The notes beneath the pieces are model-generated. The model saw only the letters and a list, made by a program, of their open reading frames with translations, had not been told where the DNA came from and made no database searches. From NCBI RefSeq assembly GCF_004004565.1, contig NZ_SACM01000001.1, positions 496,001 through 560,000 on the forward strand: a DNA stretch of 64,000 nt. Reading direction: 5' to 3'. The stretch's first letter is position 1. Each line of letters starts with the position of its first letter. The position numbers and the translations under genes were made by a program. The stretch is from Inhella crocodyli. GTDB taxonomy: Bacteria; Pseudomonadota; Gammaproteobacteria; Burkholderiales; Burkholderiaceae_C. Positions 16,590-25,305 of this stretch are shown here, piece after piece.

Positions 16590-17800
16590 CGGTTCAACAC
16601 CTTGGGGACCGCGTTCGGTCGCAGGCGGAAGGCATCCGGCATGCCCGAGCCCAGCAAGGGCCGCAGGTACAGCCGGAAGGCGTCGGTCACGTCGGTGCCG
16701 CTGGCGCTGATGAACTCGTCTTCCATGGTGCGCGTCTTGCCGGCGACGGCCTCCAGGGGAAGGAGCTCGTAGTCGGCCGAGTAGAAGCCCGTGCGCTTGA
16801 TGGCCACGGAGCCGTCGCGGTCGCCCCACATGGCGAACTGCACCGCCTTCTCGCCCACCTCGCGGGCCTCGCGCTGGTCGACGTCGCTGACGCAGCCCAC
16901 GAAGCTGCGCTGCAGATAGCCGAAGGTGTCGCCGCGCACGCGCTTGATCTTGAGTTTGGCCTTGATCTCTTCGCACAGCAGGTCGGCCAGCGCGCCGGTG
17001 CCGCTGAGCTGCACGTTGCCGTGGGCGTCGCGCTCCAAGTCTTTGGCCAGATTTACGAGCATGGGGGTGCCGCTGGCGTCGTGGATGCCCTCGCTCACCG
17101 CGACCACACAGCGGCCATGAAGCTCCATGGTGGCCTTGACGTCCAGCAGGAAGCGGTCGATGTCGAACACCCGCTCGGGCAGGTAGATCAGGTGTGGGCC
17201 GTCGTCGGGGAACTTCTTGCCCAGGGCACTGGCGGCGGTCAGAAAGCCAGCGTGCCGGCCCATCACCACGCCCACGTACACCCCCGGCAAGGCGGCGTTG
17301 TCGAGGTTGGCACCGGCAAAGGCCTGGGCCACGAAGCGAGCCGCGCTGGGAAAGCCCGGCGTGTGGTCGTTCAGCACCAGGTCGTTGTCGATGGTTTTGG
17401 GGATGTGGATGCAGCGCAGCGGGTAGCCGGCGGCGCGGGCCTCTTCGGCCACGATGCGCACGGTGTCCGACGAGTCGTTGCCGCCGATGTTGAAGAAGTG
17501 CTCGATCTGGTGGGCGCGCAGCACCTTGAACATCTCGCGGCAGTAGGCCAGGTCGGGCTTGTCGCGGGTGCTGCCCAGCGCGGCCGCGGGCGTGCCCGCC
17601 ACCAACTCGATGTTGTGGCTGGTCTCTTGCGTCAGGTCGACAAAGTCTTCGTTGACGATGCCGCGCACCCCGTGCCGCGCGCCGTAGACGCGCTGGATGC
17701 CATGGTGGCGACGGGCTTCGAGCACCACGCCGGCCAGGCTTTGGTTGATGACGGCGGTGGGGCCGCCCCCTTGGGCGACGAGGATCTTGCCGGAGGACAT
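16586..17800 (-). CDS. pfp: Pyrophosphate-dependent 6-phosphofructokinase
   Basis: 404 aa. The N-terminal GGGPTAVINQSLAGVV loop, IGGNDSSDT (residues 106-113), PKTIDNDL (134-141) and the substrate-binding MGRHAGF block define the phosphofructokinase fold. In ATP enzymes the equivalent motifs read GGDGS and PGTIDND. The Asp109 and Lys135 seen here are the residues typical of pyrophosphate users. The enzyme interconverts fructose-6-phosphate and fructose-1,6-bisphosphate with PPi, reversibly. An aldo/keto reductase gene ends 18 bases upstream, and a DUF6624-like gene overlaps its stop by ATGA. Confidence 0.92.
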   Translation of the reverse strand: MSSGKILVAQGGGPTAVINQSLAGVVLEARRHHGIQRVYGARHGVRGIVNEDFVDLTQETSHNIELVAGTPAAALGSTRDKPDLAYCREMFKVLRAHQIEHFFNIGGNDSSDTVRIVAEEARAAGYPLRCIHIPKTIDNDLVLNDHTPGFPSAARFVAQAFAGANLDNAALPGVYVGVVMGRHAGFLTAASALGKKFPDDGPHLIYLPERVFDIDRFLLDVKATMELHGRCVVAVSEGIHDASGTPMLVNLAKDLERDAHGNVQLSGTGALADLLCEEIKAKLKIKRVRGDTFGYLQRSFVGCVSDVDQREAREVGEKAVQFAMWGDRDGSVAIKRTGFYSADYELLPLEAVAGKTRTMEDEFISASGTDVTDAFRLYLRPLLGSGMPDAFRLRPNAVPKVLNR

Positions 17801-17818
17801 CGGGGCTCCTTCAGGGAC

Positions 17819-18799
17819 TCAGGGCAGTTCGCGGCCGCGGGCCGCTTCGTACAGGGCGTACCAGTCCTCGCGCCCCATCTCCCAGGCCGTGGCCTGGGCG
17901 CAGGCGCGGATGCGGGCAGGGTCGGCCGTGCCGATGACCGGTTGAATCTGGGCCGGATGGCGCATCAGCCAGGCCAACAACACGGCCTCGGGCGCCAGCC
18001 CTTGGCGCTGAGCGATGCGGCCAACCAATGCCGCCGTTTTTGCTTGCGCCGGCGAGGCATCGGCCGGCAGGCGGCCGCTCAAGCGGCCCTGCGCCAAGGC
18101 CCCCCAGGCCTGCAGTTGCACGCCATGGGCCAGGCAATGCTCCAGGGTGCCCGGCCAGGCCGCCGCCCGGGGCGATGCCATGGCCTGCGGGTCGTTGAAG
18201 GTGGTGCCCGCCTCCAGCCAATCGTGCTGGGCCAAGCTCATTTCCAGTTGGTTCACCACCAGCGGCAGGCTGAGGTGCCGGCCCAGCCACTGCAGCTGGG
18301 CGGCGTGCATGTTGGACGTGCCGAAAAAGCGCACCTTGCCCGCGCGGTGCAGGCGCGCAAAAGCCTCGGCCACCTCGGCCGGCTGCATCAAGGGATCCGG
18401 GCGGTGCAGCAGCAGCAGGTCCAGGCGATCGGTGTGCAGGCGCTGCAAGCTGGCCTCGACGCTGCGCTCGATGTGCGCGGCCGAGAGTTCGTAGCGCTTG
18501 GGCCCGGCGGCGTCGGCAAAGCGGATGCCGCACTTGCTTTGCAGCAGCACCTGCTCGCGCAAGGAAGGTCGGCGTTGGAACAGCGCGCCGAAGGCCTGCT
18601 CGGCCTTGCCCAAGGTGTAGATGTCGGCGTGGTCCAGCACCGCGATGCCAGCGCCCAGGGCCGCGTCCAACGCCGCCTCGGCGCGCGCGACGTCGCCCTC
18701 CACCAGCGCATCGCCATTCCAGGCGCCGCCGAACCCCATGCAACCGAGCACCAGCCGGCTGGCGCTCGGCAGGTGGGCCTGCAGCGGAAAGCTCAGCAC
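17819..18799 (-). CDS. Aldo/keto reductase (YdhF-like)
   Basis: 326 aa with a GTG start at 18799 (VLSFPLQAHLPSASRLVLGCMGFGG); no suitable ATG exists, and the start overlaps the preceding lipoprotein gene by 7 bases. The catalytic tetrad of the AKR fold is visible: Asp and Tyr in LDHADIYTLGKAE, Lys in LLQSKCGIRF and His in LLLLHRPDP. The coenzyme end TADPARIRACAQA fits NADPH binding. Overall layout, including FFGTSNMHAAQLQWL and WGALAQGRL, is that of YdhF-type oxidoreductases. These reduce carbonyl compounds of unknown identity. Confidence 0.9.
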   Translation of the reverse strand: MLSFPLQAHLPSASRLVLGCMGFGGAWNGDALVEGDVARAEAALDAALGAGIAVLDHADIYTLGKAEQAFGALFQRRPSLREQVLLQSKCGIRFADAAGPKRYELSAAHIERSVEASLQRLHTDRLDLLLLHRPDPLMQPAEVAEAFARLHRAGKVRFFGTSNMHAAQLQWLGRHLSLPLVVNQLEMSLAQHDWLEAGTTFNDPQAMASPRAAAWPGTLEHCLAHGVQLQAWGALAQGRLSGRLPADASPAQAKTAALVGRIAQRQGLAPEAVLLAWLMRHPAQIQPVIGTADPARIRACAQATAWEMGREDWYALYEAARGRELP

Positions 18800-19263
18800 G
18801 ACTGCCCGGTGGCGATGCCGCGCAGGTAGGCACGGCGGGCCTCGCCCGCTTGGATCGCGGCTTCCACCTGGCGGCTGTAGCGCTCGGCCCCGCTCAGCTT
18901 GCGAATCCAGCCACGGAACGGCACGGCGCCCTCGGCCGCGCGCTGCAGCGCCTTGCCGGCTTCGGCCTGCCCCCGGTCGCCCAGGCTGGGCTTGTCGCCC
19001 TTGGGCGCGTCGAGGTCGGGGCCCAGCACGGCGTCCAATTCGGCCACGGCCGCGGCCAGGGCCGGGCAACTGCGGTCGCCAGGCATTGCGTACGGGGCCT
19101 TTTGCGTGGCTTGAAGCAACTCCGGGATGGGCGCGTTGACGAGGTTCAAGTCGCGCAATGGCGTGGTGGCGGCTTGACCGACTTGCTGGCCCGTGCTGCT
19201 GCAACCGGCCAAGGCCAGGGCGAGGGCCGCGACGGCCAGGTGGGAGGCGGGGGTGTGCGTCAT
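18793..19263 (-). CDS. Putative lipoprotein
   Basis: 156 aa; start ATG 19263. The leader HLAVAALALALAGCSSTG has a lipobox (LAGC), so the mature protein should begin with a lipidated Cys at about residue 21. The rest is mostly helical and charged: TTPLRDLNLVNAPIPELLQ, CPALAAAVAELDAVLGPDLD and RAAEGAVPFRGWIRKLSGAERYSRQVEAAIQAGEARRAYLRG. I do not assign a domain, though similar small lipoproteins are common in Burkholderiales. It overlaps the aldo/keto reductase start by 7 bases and diverges from xthA. Confidence 0.75.
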   Translation of the reverse strand: MTHTPASHLAVAALALALAGCSSTGQQVGQAATTPLRDLNLVNAPIPELLQATQKAPYAMPGDRSCPALAAAVAELDAVLGPDLDAPKGDKPSLGDRGQAEAGKALQRAAEGAVPFRGWIRKLSGAERYSRQVEAAIQAGEARRAYLRGIATGQSC

Positions 19264-19334
19264 GGGCGCAGGATAGCCGTGGCTCGGTACGATCGGCCGC
19301 TGTTTTCCCACCCCTGGCCCCCCAGTTTTTCCCT

Positions 19335-20102
19335 GTGAAACTCGCCACCTGGAACGTCAACTCCCTGGCCGTGCGCCTCCCCCAAGTCCTCGATTGGCTG
19401 CAGGCGAATCCCGTCGACGCCTTGGTGCTGCAAGAGACCAAGCTGACCGACGACAAGTTCCCCCTGTCGGAGATCGAGGCGGCGGGCTACACCGTCAGCT
19501 TCTTCGGCCAAAAGACCTACAACGGGGTGGCCTTGCTCAGCCGACCAGCGCACGACGACGTCGTGATGAACCTCCCCGGCTTCCCCGACGAGCAGGCCCG
19601 CGTCATCACCGGCACCGTCGAAGGCATCCGCGTCATCGGGGGCTACTTTCCCAACGGGCAGGCGCCCGACAGCGACAAGTTCGTCTACAAGATGGCGTGG
19701 CTGGACGCGCTGCGCGGCTTCGTGCAGGCCGAGTTGCTGCAGCACCCACGCTTGGTGCTGATGGGCGACTTCAACATCGCGCCCGAAGACCGCGACGTCT
19801 ACGACCCCATCGGCTGGGCGGGCCAAATCCACTGCACCGAGGCCGAGCGCGCCCAGTTCCGCGCCCTGCTGGACCTGGGCCTGACCGACGCCTTCCGCCT
19901 GTTCGAACAAGCCCCCAAGAGCTGGAGCTGGTGGGACTACCGCAACCTCGCCTTCCGCAAAAACCAGGGCCTGCGCATCGACCACATCCTGGTGAGCGAG
20001 GCCCTGCGGCCGCAGGTGCGGGCCTGCGACATCGACAAATTGCCCCGCAAGAACGAGCGGCCGAGCGACCACGCCCCGGTGGTCCTCACCCTGGAGACCT
20101 GA
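19335..20102 (+). CDS. xthA: Exodeoxyribonuclease III
   Basis: 255 aa with a GTG start (VKLATWNVNSLAVRLPQVLDWL); the open frame further upstream belongs to the divergent promoter region. Catalytic motifs of the exonuclease III/AP endonuclease family are WNVNS, LQETKL (metal-binding Glu), MGDFNIAP (Asp, Asn) and PSDHAPVV (catalytic Asp-His). The KSWSWWDYR and LRIDHILVS segments are typical too. The enzyme removes 3' blocks and cleaves abasic sites in base excision repair. A thioesterase gene follows after 1 base. Confidence 0.95.
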   Translation: MKLATWNVNSLAVRLPQVLDWLQANPVDALVLQETKLTDDKFPLSEIEAAGYTVSFFGQKTYNGVALLSRPAHDDVVMNLPGFPDEQARVITGTVEGIRVIGGYFPNGQAPDSDKFVYKMAWLDALRGFVQAELLQHPRLVLMGDFNIAPEDRDVYDPIGWAGQIHCTEAERAQFRALLDLGLTDAFRLFEQAPKSWSWWDYRNLAFRKNQGLRIDHILVSEALRPQVRACDIDKLPRKNERPSDHAPVVLTLET

Positions 20103-20103
20103 C

Positions 20104-20673
20104 ATGAGCACCCCCAGCACCGAGAACTTGGCCGACCCCCTCCACCAGTGGTTGGCCGACGAGGAGGCCGTTCGGCAGCGCCAACGTGCCAACGCGCAAC
20201 CCACGATGGGTGGCATCGCCACGCCGGACCAGTTGGCCGGTCTGAGCGGCCTGGAAACACTGCAAGCCATGGTGGCCGGCAAGCTCCCTGCCCCGCCCAT
20301 GGCGCACACGATGGACTACCTGCTGGTGGAGGTGGGGCCTGGCCACGCGGTGTTCCAGGGCGAGCCGCTGCACCACCACTACAACCCCATGGGCACGGTG
20401 CACGGCGGGTGGTTCGCCACCCTGCTCGACTCGGCCCTGGGTTGTGCCGTGCACACGACGATGCAGCCCGGCGAGGGCTACACAACCTTGGAGGTCAAAT
20501 TCAACCTGGTCAAGGCGCTGAAGGCCGAGAAGCCCCTGCGCGTGCGGGCCATCGGCCGGGTGCGCCACCGCGGCCGTCAAACGGCCACGGCCGAGGCCGA
20601 CTTGGTCGGTCCCGACGGCACGCTGTACGCCCACGCCAGCACCACCTGCTTGGTGATGGCGCCCCGGGCCTGA
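20104..20673 (+). CDS. PaaI-family hotdog thioesterase
   Basis: 189 aa. The core is a single hotdog domain: [27 protein letters not shown] carries the family's HGG motif, followed by [15 protein letters not shown] and [17 protein letters not shown]. About 60 N-terminal residues precede the domain, a common extension. Such enzymes hydrolyse acyl- or phenylacetyl-type CoA thioesters; the substrate is open. It probably shares a transcript with xthA and is followed by a hairpin with a T-run. Confidence 0.88.
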   Translation: MSTPSTENLADPLHQWLADEEAVRQRQRANAQPTMGGIATPDQLAGLSGLETLQAMVAGKLPAPPMAHTMDYLLVEVGPGHAVFQGEPLHHHYNPMGTVHGGWFATLLDSALGCAVHTTMQPGEGYTTLEVKFNLVKALKAEKPLRVRAIGRVRHRGRQTATAEADLVGPDGTLYAHASTTCLVMAPRA

Positions 20674-20698
20674 CCCCCTCCCTAGAATCACGCCCGTG

Positions 20699-20728
20699 AC
20701 GAGCGGCCCCTTCGGGCCGTCGTTTTTT
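20699..20728 (+). terminator. Rho-independent terminator or valS leader hairpin
   Basis: ACGAGCGGCCC and GGGCCGTCGT pair (one bulged G) around CTTC and are followed by six T. It ends 15 bases before the valS ATG. A TAGAAT -10-like hexamer lies upstream at 20683-20688, so the hairpin may be inside the valS leader rather than only ending the thioesterase message. Confidence 0.7.
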
Positions 20729-20743
20729 CTCCGCGCCGCGCCC

Positions 20744-23557
20744 ATGACCGAACTCGCCAAATCCTTCGAACCCGCCGCCTTGGAGGCCCACTGGGGCCCG
20801 CTGTGGGAGCGCGAAGGCCTCTACGCCCCCACGCTGGACGCCAGCAAGCCCTCGTTCTGCATCCAGTTGCCGCCGCCCAACGTCACGGGCACCCTGCACA
20901 TGGGGCACGCGTTCAACCAGACCATCATGGACACGCTGACCCGCTACCACCGCATGCGGGGGCACAACACCCTTTGGGTGCCGGGCACCGACCACGCGGG
21001 CATCGCCACGCAAATCGTGGTGGAGCGGCAGTTGCAGGGGCAAGGCGTCAGCCGTCACGACCTGGGTCGCAAGAACTTCGTCGCCCGCGTGTGGGACTGG
21101 AAGCAAGAGAGCGGCAACACCATCACGCAGCAGATGCGCCGCATGGGCGACAGCGTGAGCTGGGACCACGAGTACTTCACGATGGACGAGAAGCTCTCGA
21201 CCGTCGTGACCGAAACCTTCGTGCGCCTGTACGAGGAAGGCCTGATCTACCGCGGCAAGCGCCTCGTGAGCTGGGACCCGGTTCTCAAGTCCGCCGTGTC
21301 CGACCTCGAAGTCGAAAGCGAAGAGGAAGACGGCCACCTCTGGCACATCCGCTACCCCGTGGACGGTTCCACCGAGTCGCTGGTCGTGGCCACCACGCGT
21401 CCTGAAACCATGCTGGGCGACACCGCGGTGATGGTGCACCCCGAGGACGAGCGCTACAGCCACTTGATCGGCAAGCAGGTCAAGCTGCCGCTGACCGGCC
21501 GCTTGGTGCCGGTGATCGCCGACGCCTACGTGGACAAGGCCTTCGGCACCGGCGTGGTCAAGGTCACGCCGGCGCACGACACCAACGACTACCAGGTGGG
21601 CGTGCGCCACGGCCTGCCCATGCTGACCATTTTCGACCTGGACGCCAAGGTCAGCGCCGCCGAGGCCGACGACATCCCTGCGGCCTACCGCGGCCTGGAC
21701 CGCTTCAAGGCGCGCAAGCAGATCGTGGCCGACTTGGAAGCCCAAGGCCTGCTGGTCGAGGTCAAGAAGCACAAGCTGATGGTGCCCCGCTGCGCGCGCA
21801 CGGGCCAGGTCATCGAGCCCATGCTGACCGACCAGTGGTTCGTGGCCACCACCAAGCCCGGCAAGAGCGGCAAGAGCATCGCCGACGGCGCCATCGAGGC
21901 CGTGGCCTCGGGCGAGGTCCAGTTCGTGCCCGAGAACTGGGTCAACACCTACAACCAGTGGATGAAGAACCTGCAGGACTGGTGCATCTCGCGCCAGCTC
22001 TGGTGGGGCCACCAAATCCCGGCCTGGTACGACGAAGACGGCCAGGTCTACGTGGCCCGCAACGAGGCCGAGGCCCAAGCGCAAGCCCCGGGCAAGACCC
22101 TGCGCCGCGACGAGGACGTGCTCGACACCTGGTACAGCTCGGCCCTGGTGCCCTTCTCCACCCTGGGCTGGCCGGCCAAGACCCTCGAACAAGACCTGTT
22201 CTTGCCCAGCTCGGTGCTGGTCACCGGCTACGACATCATCTTCTTCTGGGTCGCCCGGATGATCATGATGACGAAACACTTCACGGGCAAAGTGCCCTTC
22301 CGTCACGTCTACATCCACGGCCTGGTGCTCGACGCCCAGGGCAAAAAGATGAGCAAGTCGGAAGGCAACGTGCTGGACCCGGTCGACCTGATCGACGGCA
22401 TCGCCCTGGCCCCGCTGCTGGACAAGCGCACGCAAGGCCTGCGCAAGCCCGAGACGGCGCCCAAGGTCCGCACCGCCACCGAAAAGGAGTTCCCCGAGGG
22501 CATCCCCGGCTACGGCGCCGACGCCCTGCGCTTCACCTTCGCGGCCATGGCCACGCTGGGCCGCAGCGTCAACTTCGACAGCAAGCGCTGCGAGGGCTAC
22601 CGCAACTTCTGCAACAAGCTGTGGAACGCCACGCGCTTTGTGCTGATGAACACCGAGGGCGAAGACTGCGGCTTGGTCGAAGGCAGCTGCCCGCCTGGGC
22701 ACAACCGCTTCAGCCAGGCCGACCGGTGGATCGCCAGCGAGCTGCAGCGCGTGGAAGCCGCCGTGGCCCAAGGGTTCGCCGATTACCGGCTGGACCTGGC
22801 CGCCAACGCCGTCTACAGCTTCGTCTGGGACGAGTACTGCGACTGGTACCTGGAGATTGCCAAGGTCCAACTGCAGGAGGCCAAGGCCGCGGGTGACCTG
22901 GCCGCCGCCCGGGGCACGCGCCGCACGCTGATCCGCGTGCTGGAAACCGTGCTGCGCTTGCTGCACCCGATCACGCCCTTCATCACCGAGGCCCTGTGGC
23001 AAACGGTGGCACCGGTGGCCGGCCGCAAGACGGTGGCCTACCTGACCCAAGCGCCCTACCCCGTGGCCCAGCCGGAGCGCATCGACCCGGCGGCCGACGC
23101 GTGGGTGGCCCGCCTGAAAGAGGCGGTTGGCGTGTGCCGCAGCCTGCGCGGCGAGATGAAGCTCAGCCCGGCCGAGCGCGTGCCCCTGTTGGTGCAGGGC
23201 GACGACGGCTTCCTCGCCGAGGCGGCCCCGGTCCTCAAGGCCTTGGCCAAGCTCAGCGAGGTCCGCCTGCTCGACGCCGACGCCTTTGCCGGCGCCACGC
23301 AGATGGCGCCGGTGCTGGTGCTGGGCAGCGCCAAGCTGGCGCTGGAGGTGCAAATCGACCTGGAGGTCGAGCGCGCGCGCGTGGCCAAAGAGATCGCCCG
23401 CTTGGAAGGCGAGATCGCCAAGGCGCACGCCAAATTGGGCAACGAAAGCTTTGTGGCCCGCGCACCGGCGGCGGTCGTGGCGCAAGAGCGCCAACGCGTC
23501 GCCGATTTCGAACAGCAACTCACGCAACAGCGCGCCATGGCGGCGCGCCTGGGATGA
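20744..23557 (+). CDS. valS: Valyl-tRNA synthetase
   Basis: 937 aa from ATG 20744; the frame's extension upstream runs through the hairpin and was rejected. Class I synthetase motifs: HMGHA (HIGH type) near residue 45 in [15 protein letters not shown], and KMSKS near 535 in [20 protein letters not shown]. The editing (CP1) region includes [14 protein letters not shown] and [10 protein letters not shown]. The C-terminal coiled coil ([24 protein letters not shown]) is characteristic of ValRS. It charges tRNA-Val and edits threonine. galU follows after 4 bases. Confidence 0.98.
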   Translation: MTELAKSFEPAALEAHWGPLWEREGLYAPTLDASKPSFCIQLPPPNVTGTLHMGHAFNQTIMDTLTRYHRMRGHNTLWVPGTDHAGIATQIVVERQLQGQGVSRHDLGRKNFVARVWDWKQESGNTITQQMRRMGDSVSWDHEYFTMDEKLSTVVTETFVRLYEEGLIYRGKRLVSWDPVLKSAVSDLEVESEEEDGHLWHIRYPVDGSTESLVVATTRPETMLGDTAVMVHPEDERYSHLIGKQVKLPLTGRLVPVIADAYVDKAFGTGVVKVTPAHDTNDYQVGVRHGLPMLTIFDLDAKVSAAEADDIPAAYRGLDRFKARKQIVADLEAQGLLVEVKKHKLMVPRCARTGQVIEPMLTDQWFVATTKPGKSGKSIADGAIEAVASGEVQFVPENWVNTYNQWMKNLQDWCISRQLWWGHQIPAWYDEDGQVYVARNEAEAQAQAPGKTLRRDEDVLDTWYSSALVPFSTLGWPAKTLEQDLFLPSSVLVTGYDIIFFWVARMIMMTKHFTGKVPFRHVYIHGLVLDAQGKKMSKSEGNVLDPVDLIDGIALAPLLDKRTQGLRKPETAPKVRTATEKEFPEGIPGYGADALRFTFAAMATLGRSVNFDSKRCEGYRNFCNKLWNATRFVLMNTEGEDCGLVEGSCPPGHNRFSQADRWIASELQRVEAAVAQGFADYRLDLAANAVYSFVWDEYCDWYLEIAKVQLQEAKAAGDLAAARGTRRTLIRVLETVLRLLHPITPFITEALWQTVAPVAGRKTVAYLTQAPYPVAQPERIDPAADAWVARLKEAVGVCRSLRGEMKLSPAERVPLLVQGDDGFLAEAAPVLKALAKLSEVRLLDADAFAGATQMAPVLVLGSAKLALEVQIDLEVERARVAKEIARLEGEIAKAHAKLGNESFVARAPAAVVAQERQRVADFEQQLTQQRAMAARLG

Positions 23558-23561
23558 GCCC

Positions 23562-24440
23562 ATGAGCGCCAACGCCCTCGTCACCAAGGCCGTGTTCCCG
23601 GTGGCGGGGCTGGGCACCCGCTTCCTGCCCGCCACCAAGGCGCAGCCCAAAGAAATGCTGCCCGTGGTCGACAAGCCCTTGATCCAGTACGCGGTGGAAG
23701 AGGCCTACGCGGCCGGCGTGCGCGAAATGATCTTCGTGACGGGGCGGCACAAGCGGCCGATCGAAGACCACTTCGACATGACCTTCGAGCTGGAAGTGGC
23801 GCTCGAGCAGGCCAACAAGCGGGAGCTGCTCGAGGTCGTTCGCTCGGTGAAGCCGGACGACATGGAGTGCATCTACGTGCGCCAGGCGCAGGCCCTGGGC
23901 CTGGGGCACGCCGTGCTGTGCGCGCAGCGCCTCATCGGCAACGACCCCTTCGCGGTGCTGCTGGCCGACGACCTCATGGTGGGCGACAAGCCCGTGCTGC
24001 AGCAAATGGCCGAGCAGTTCGCCGAGTGGCAGGCCAGCATCTTGGCCGTCCAAGAGGTGCCGGCCGCCCACACCCGTCGCTACGGCATCGTGGCCGGCAC
24101 CGACGTCAACGAGCGATTGGTGGACGTGAGCCGCATCGTTGAGAAGCCCGCACCCGAGGACGCGCCCAGCCGCCTGGGCGTGGCCGGTCGCTACATCCTG
24201 ACGCCCGGCGTGTTGCGCGAGATCGCCAGCCAACCCCGTGGCGTGGGCGGTGAGATCCAACTCACCGACGGCATCGCCGGCTTGCTGCGACGCGAGAAGG
24301 TGTTCGCCTACCGCTACGAGGGACGGCGGTACGACTGCGGCAGCAAAGAAGGCTTCCTGGAGGCCAACGTGGAGTTGGCCCTCGCGCACCCGGCCCTCGG
24401 CCCGGGCTTTCGCGACTACCTGCGCGGCCTGACGCTTTAG
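23562..24440 (+). CDS. galU: UTP-glucose-1-phosphate uridylyltransferase
   Basis: 292 aa. The nucleotidyltransferase signature AGLGTRFLPATKAQPKEMLPVVDKP is at residues 15-39. ALGLGHAVLCA, LLADDLMVG (metal-binding DD), GEIQLTDGI and YDCGSKEGFLEANVELAL match GalU. It makes UDP-glucose for cell-surface polysaccharides. Its stop overlaps the end of the convergent rhomboid gene by 4 bases. Confidence 0.96.
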   Translation: MSANALVTKAVFPVAGLGTRFLPATKAQPKEMLPVVDKPLIQYAVEEAYAAGVREMIFVTGRHKRPIEDHFDMTFELEVALEQANKRELLEVVRSVKPDDMECIYVRQAQALGLGHAVLCAQRLIGNDPFAVLLADDLMVGDKPVLQQMAEQFAEWQASILAVQEVPAAHTRRYGIVAGTDVNERLVDVSRIVEKPAPEDAPSRLGVAGRYILTPGVLREIASQPRGVGGEIQLTDGIAGLLRREKVFAYRYEGRRYDCGSKEGFLEANVELALAHPALGPGFRDYLRGLTL

Positions 24441-25036
24441 TGCACCCGGCGCAGCGGGGGCCGCTTCTTGGGGCGGCGCCACAGCTGCATCAGCGCAAAG
24501 GCCCCGAGCATGCCGCCCAGGTGGGCGAAATGGGCGATGCCGGTGCGACCGGTGACGCCCAACAGCAGCTCCATCGCGCCGTAGATCACCACCAGCACCT
24601 TCATCTTCATGGGGATGGGCGGGATCAAGGGGATGACCATCTGCTCGCCAAACACCAGGCCCATGACAAGCAAGAGCCCGAAGACGCCGCCGGAAATGCC
24701 CACGGTGGGTGCGAACGACCCGGCCGCGAAGGTGACCAACAACTGCACCAGCGCCGCCGTCAGCACGCTCACGACCACCAAGGTCAGGTAGCGCCGAGGG
24801 CCCAGGTACTGCTCCACCTGCGCCCCAAACATGTACAGGCCCAACATGTTGAAGAACAGGTGGCCGAAATCCCCGTGCATGAGCGCGTAGGTCAGCACCT
24901 GCCAGGGCATGAACGCCGCCGCCTGGACCGGCCACAGGGCCAGCCAGTACTTCACCTCAGGCAGCAAGAAGTCCAAGCAAAAGAACCCGACACAGGCCAG
25001 GATCAGCGCTTTGGTGATGGGGGGAAGTGGATGCAT
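24437..25036 (-). CDS. Rhomboid-family intramembrane serine protease
   Basis: 199 aa. Six hydrophobic helices. HGDFGHLFFNMLGLYMFG is the conserved helix 2 with the His-x-x-x-N oxyanion residues. The catalytic Ser115 lies in VGISGGVFG (family GASG), and His172 in HFAHLGG, the rhomboid dyad. LGPRRYLTLVVVS follows the usual L-G--R-L pattern of loop 1-2. Rhomboids cut single-pass membrane proteins within the bilayer; the substrate is unknown. The gene sits between galU and tRNA-Leu. Confidence 0.93.
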   Translation of the reverse strand: MHPLPPITKALILACVGFFCLDFLLPEVKYWLALWPVQAAAFMPWQVLTYALMHGDFGHLFFNMLGLYMFGAQVEQYLGPRRYLTLVVVSVLTAALVQLLVTFAAGSFAPTVGISGGVFGLLLVMGLVFGEQMVIPLIPPIPMKMKVLVVIYGAMELLLGVTGRTGIAHFAHLGGMLGAFALMQLWRRPKKRPPLRRVH

Positions 25037-25107
25037 GCGTCGCGCCAATGGATTGCGGCGCGAGTGTAGGCGGGCTGTCATGCAGCGCGCCCGAAGCCGT
25101 AGAGGCT

Positions 25108-25192
25108 TGGTGCCCAGGGCCGGACTCGAACCGGCACACCTTGCGGCGGGAGATTTTGAGTCTCCTGCGTCTACCGATTTCGCCACCTGGGC
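25108..25192 (-). tRNA. tRNA-Leu (anticodon CAA)
   Basis: Read on the minus strand, the 85-nt cloverleaf begins GCCCAGGTGGCG and ends with an encoded CCA. The acceptor stem GCCCAGG pairs with the 3' CCTGGGC. The anticodon stem GGAGA/TCTCC encloses the loop CTCAAAA, giving anticodon CAA (reads UUG). A long variable arm, CCGCCGCAAGGTG, is as expected for leucine, and the T-loop is GGTTCGAGTCC. Confidence 0.97.
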
Positions 25193-25200
25193 AGGTTGCT

Positions 25201-25242
25201 CGCAGCGGTGTGTCGCTGCGTCGCAAGGCAACACTGCCTTGC
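25201..25242 (-). other. Tandem perfect hairpins in the tRNA-Leu leader
   Basis: CGCAGCG/CGCTGCG (25201-25207, 25214-25220; 6-base loop) is followed by GCAAGGCA/TGCCTTGC (25223-25230, 25235-25242; 4-base loop). Both stems are perfect. They lie 8-50 bases upstream of the tRNA 5' end and downstream of its likely promoter, so they would be part of the precursor. Confidence 0.6.
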
Positions 25243-25254
25243 TCGGAGCCCGCG

Positions 25255-25283
25255 ATTCTGCCACAGCTCTGAGCGGCTTTCGA
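25255..25283 (-). promoter_or_regulatory. Candidate promoter of tRNA-Leu
   Basis: On the minus strand TCGAAA (25283-25278), 17 bases, CAGAAT (25260-25255). Predicted start is about 55 bases before the tRNA. The site lies between the tRNA and the divergent cysM gene. Confidence 0.4.
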
Positions 25284-25305
25284 AGCCGGCGGCACAATCG
25301 TGCGC

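Noticed and set aside
20510-23674. Long minus-strand open frame opposite valS
   Set aside because: Composition (His/Val/Gly/Leu repeats) is that of an antisense shadow of a GC-rich gene; valS is unambiguous.
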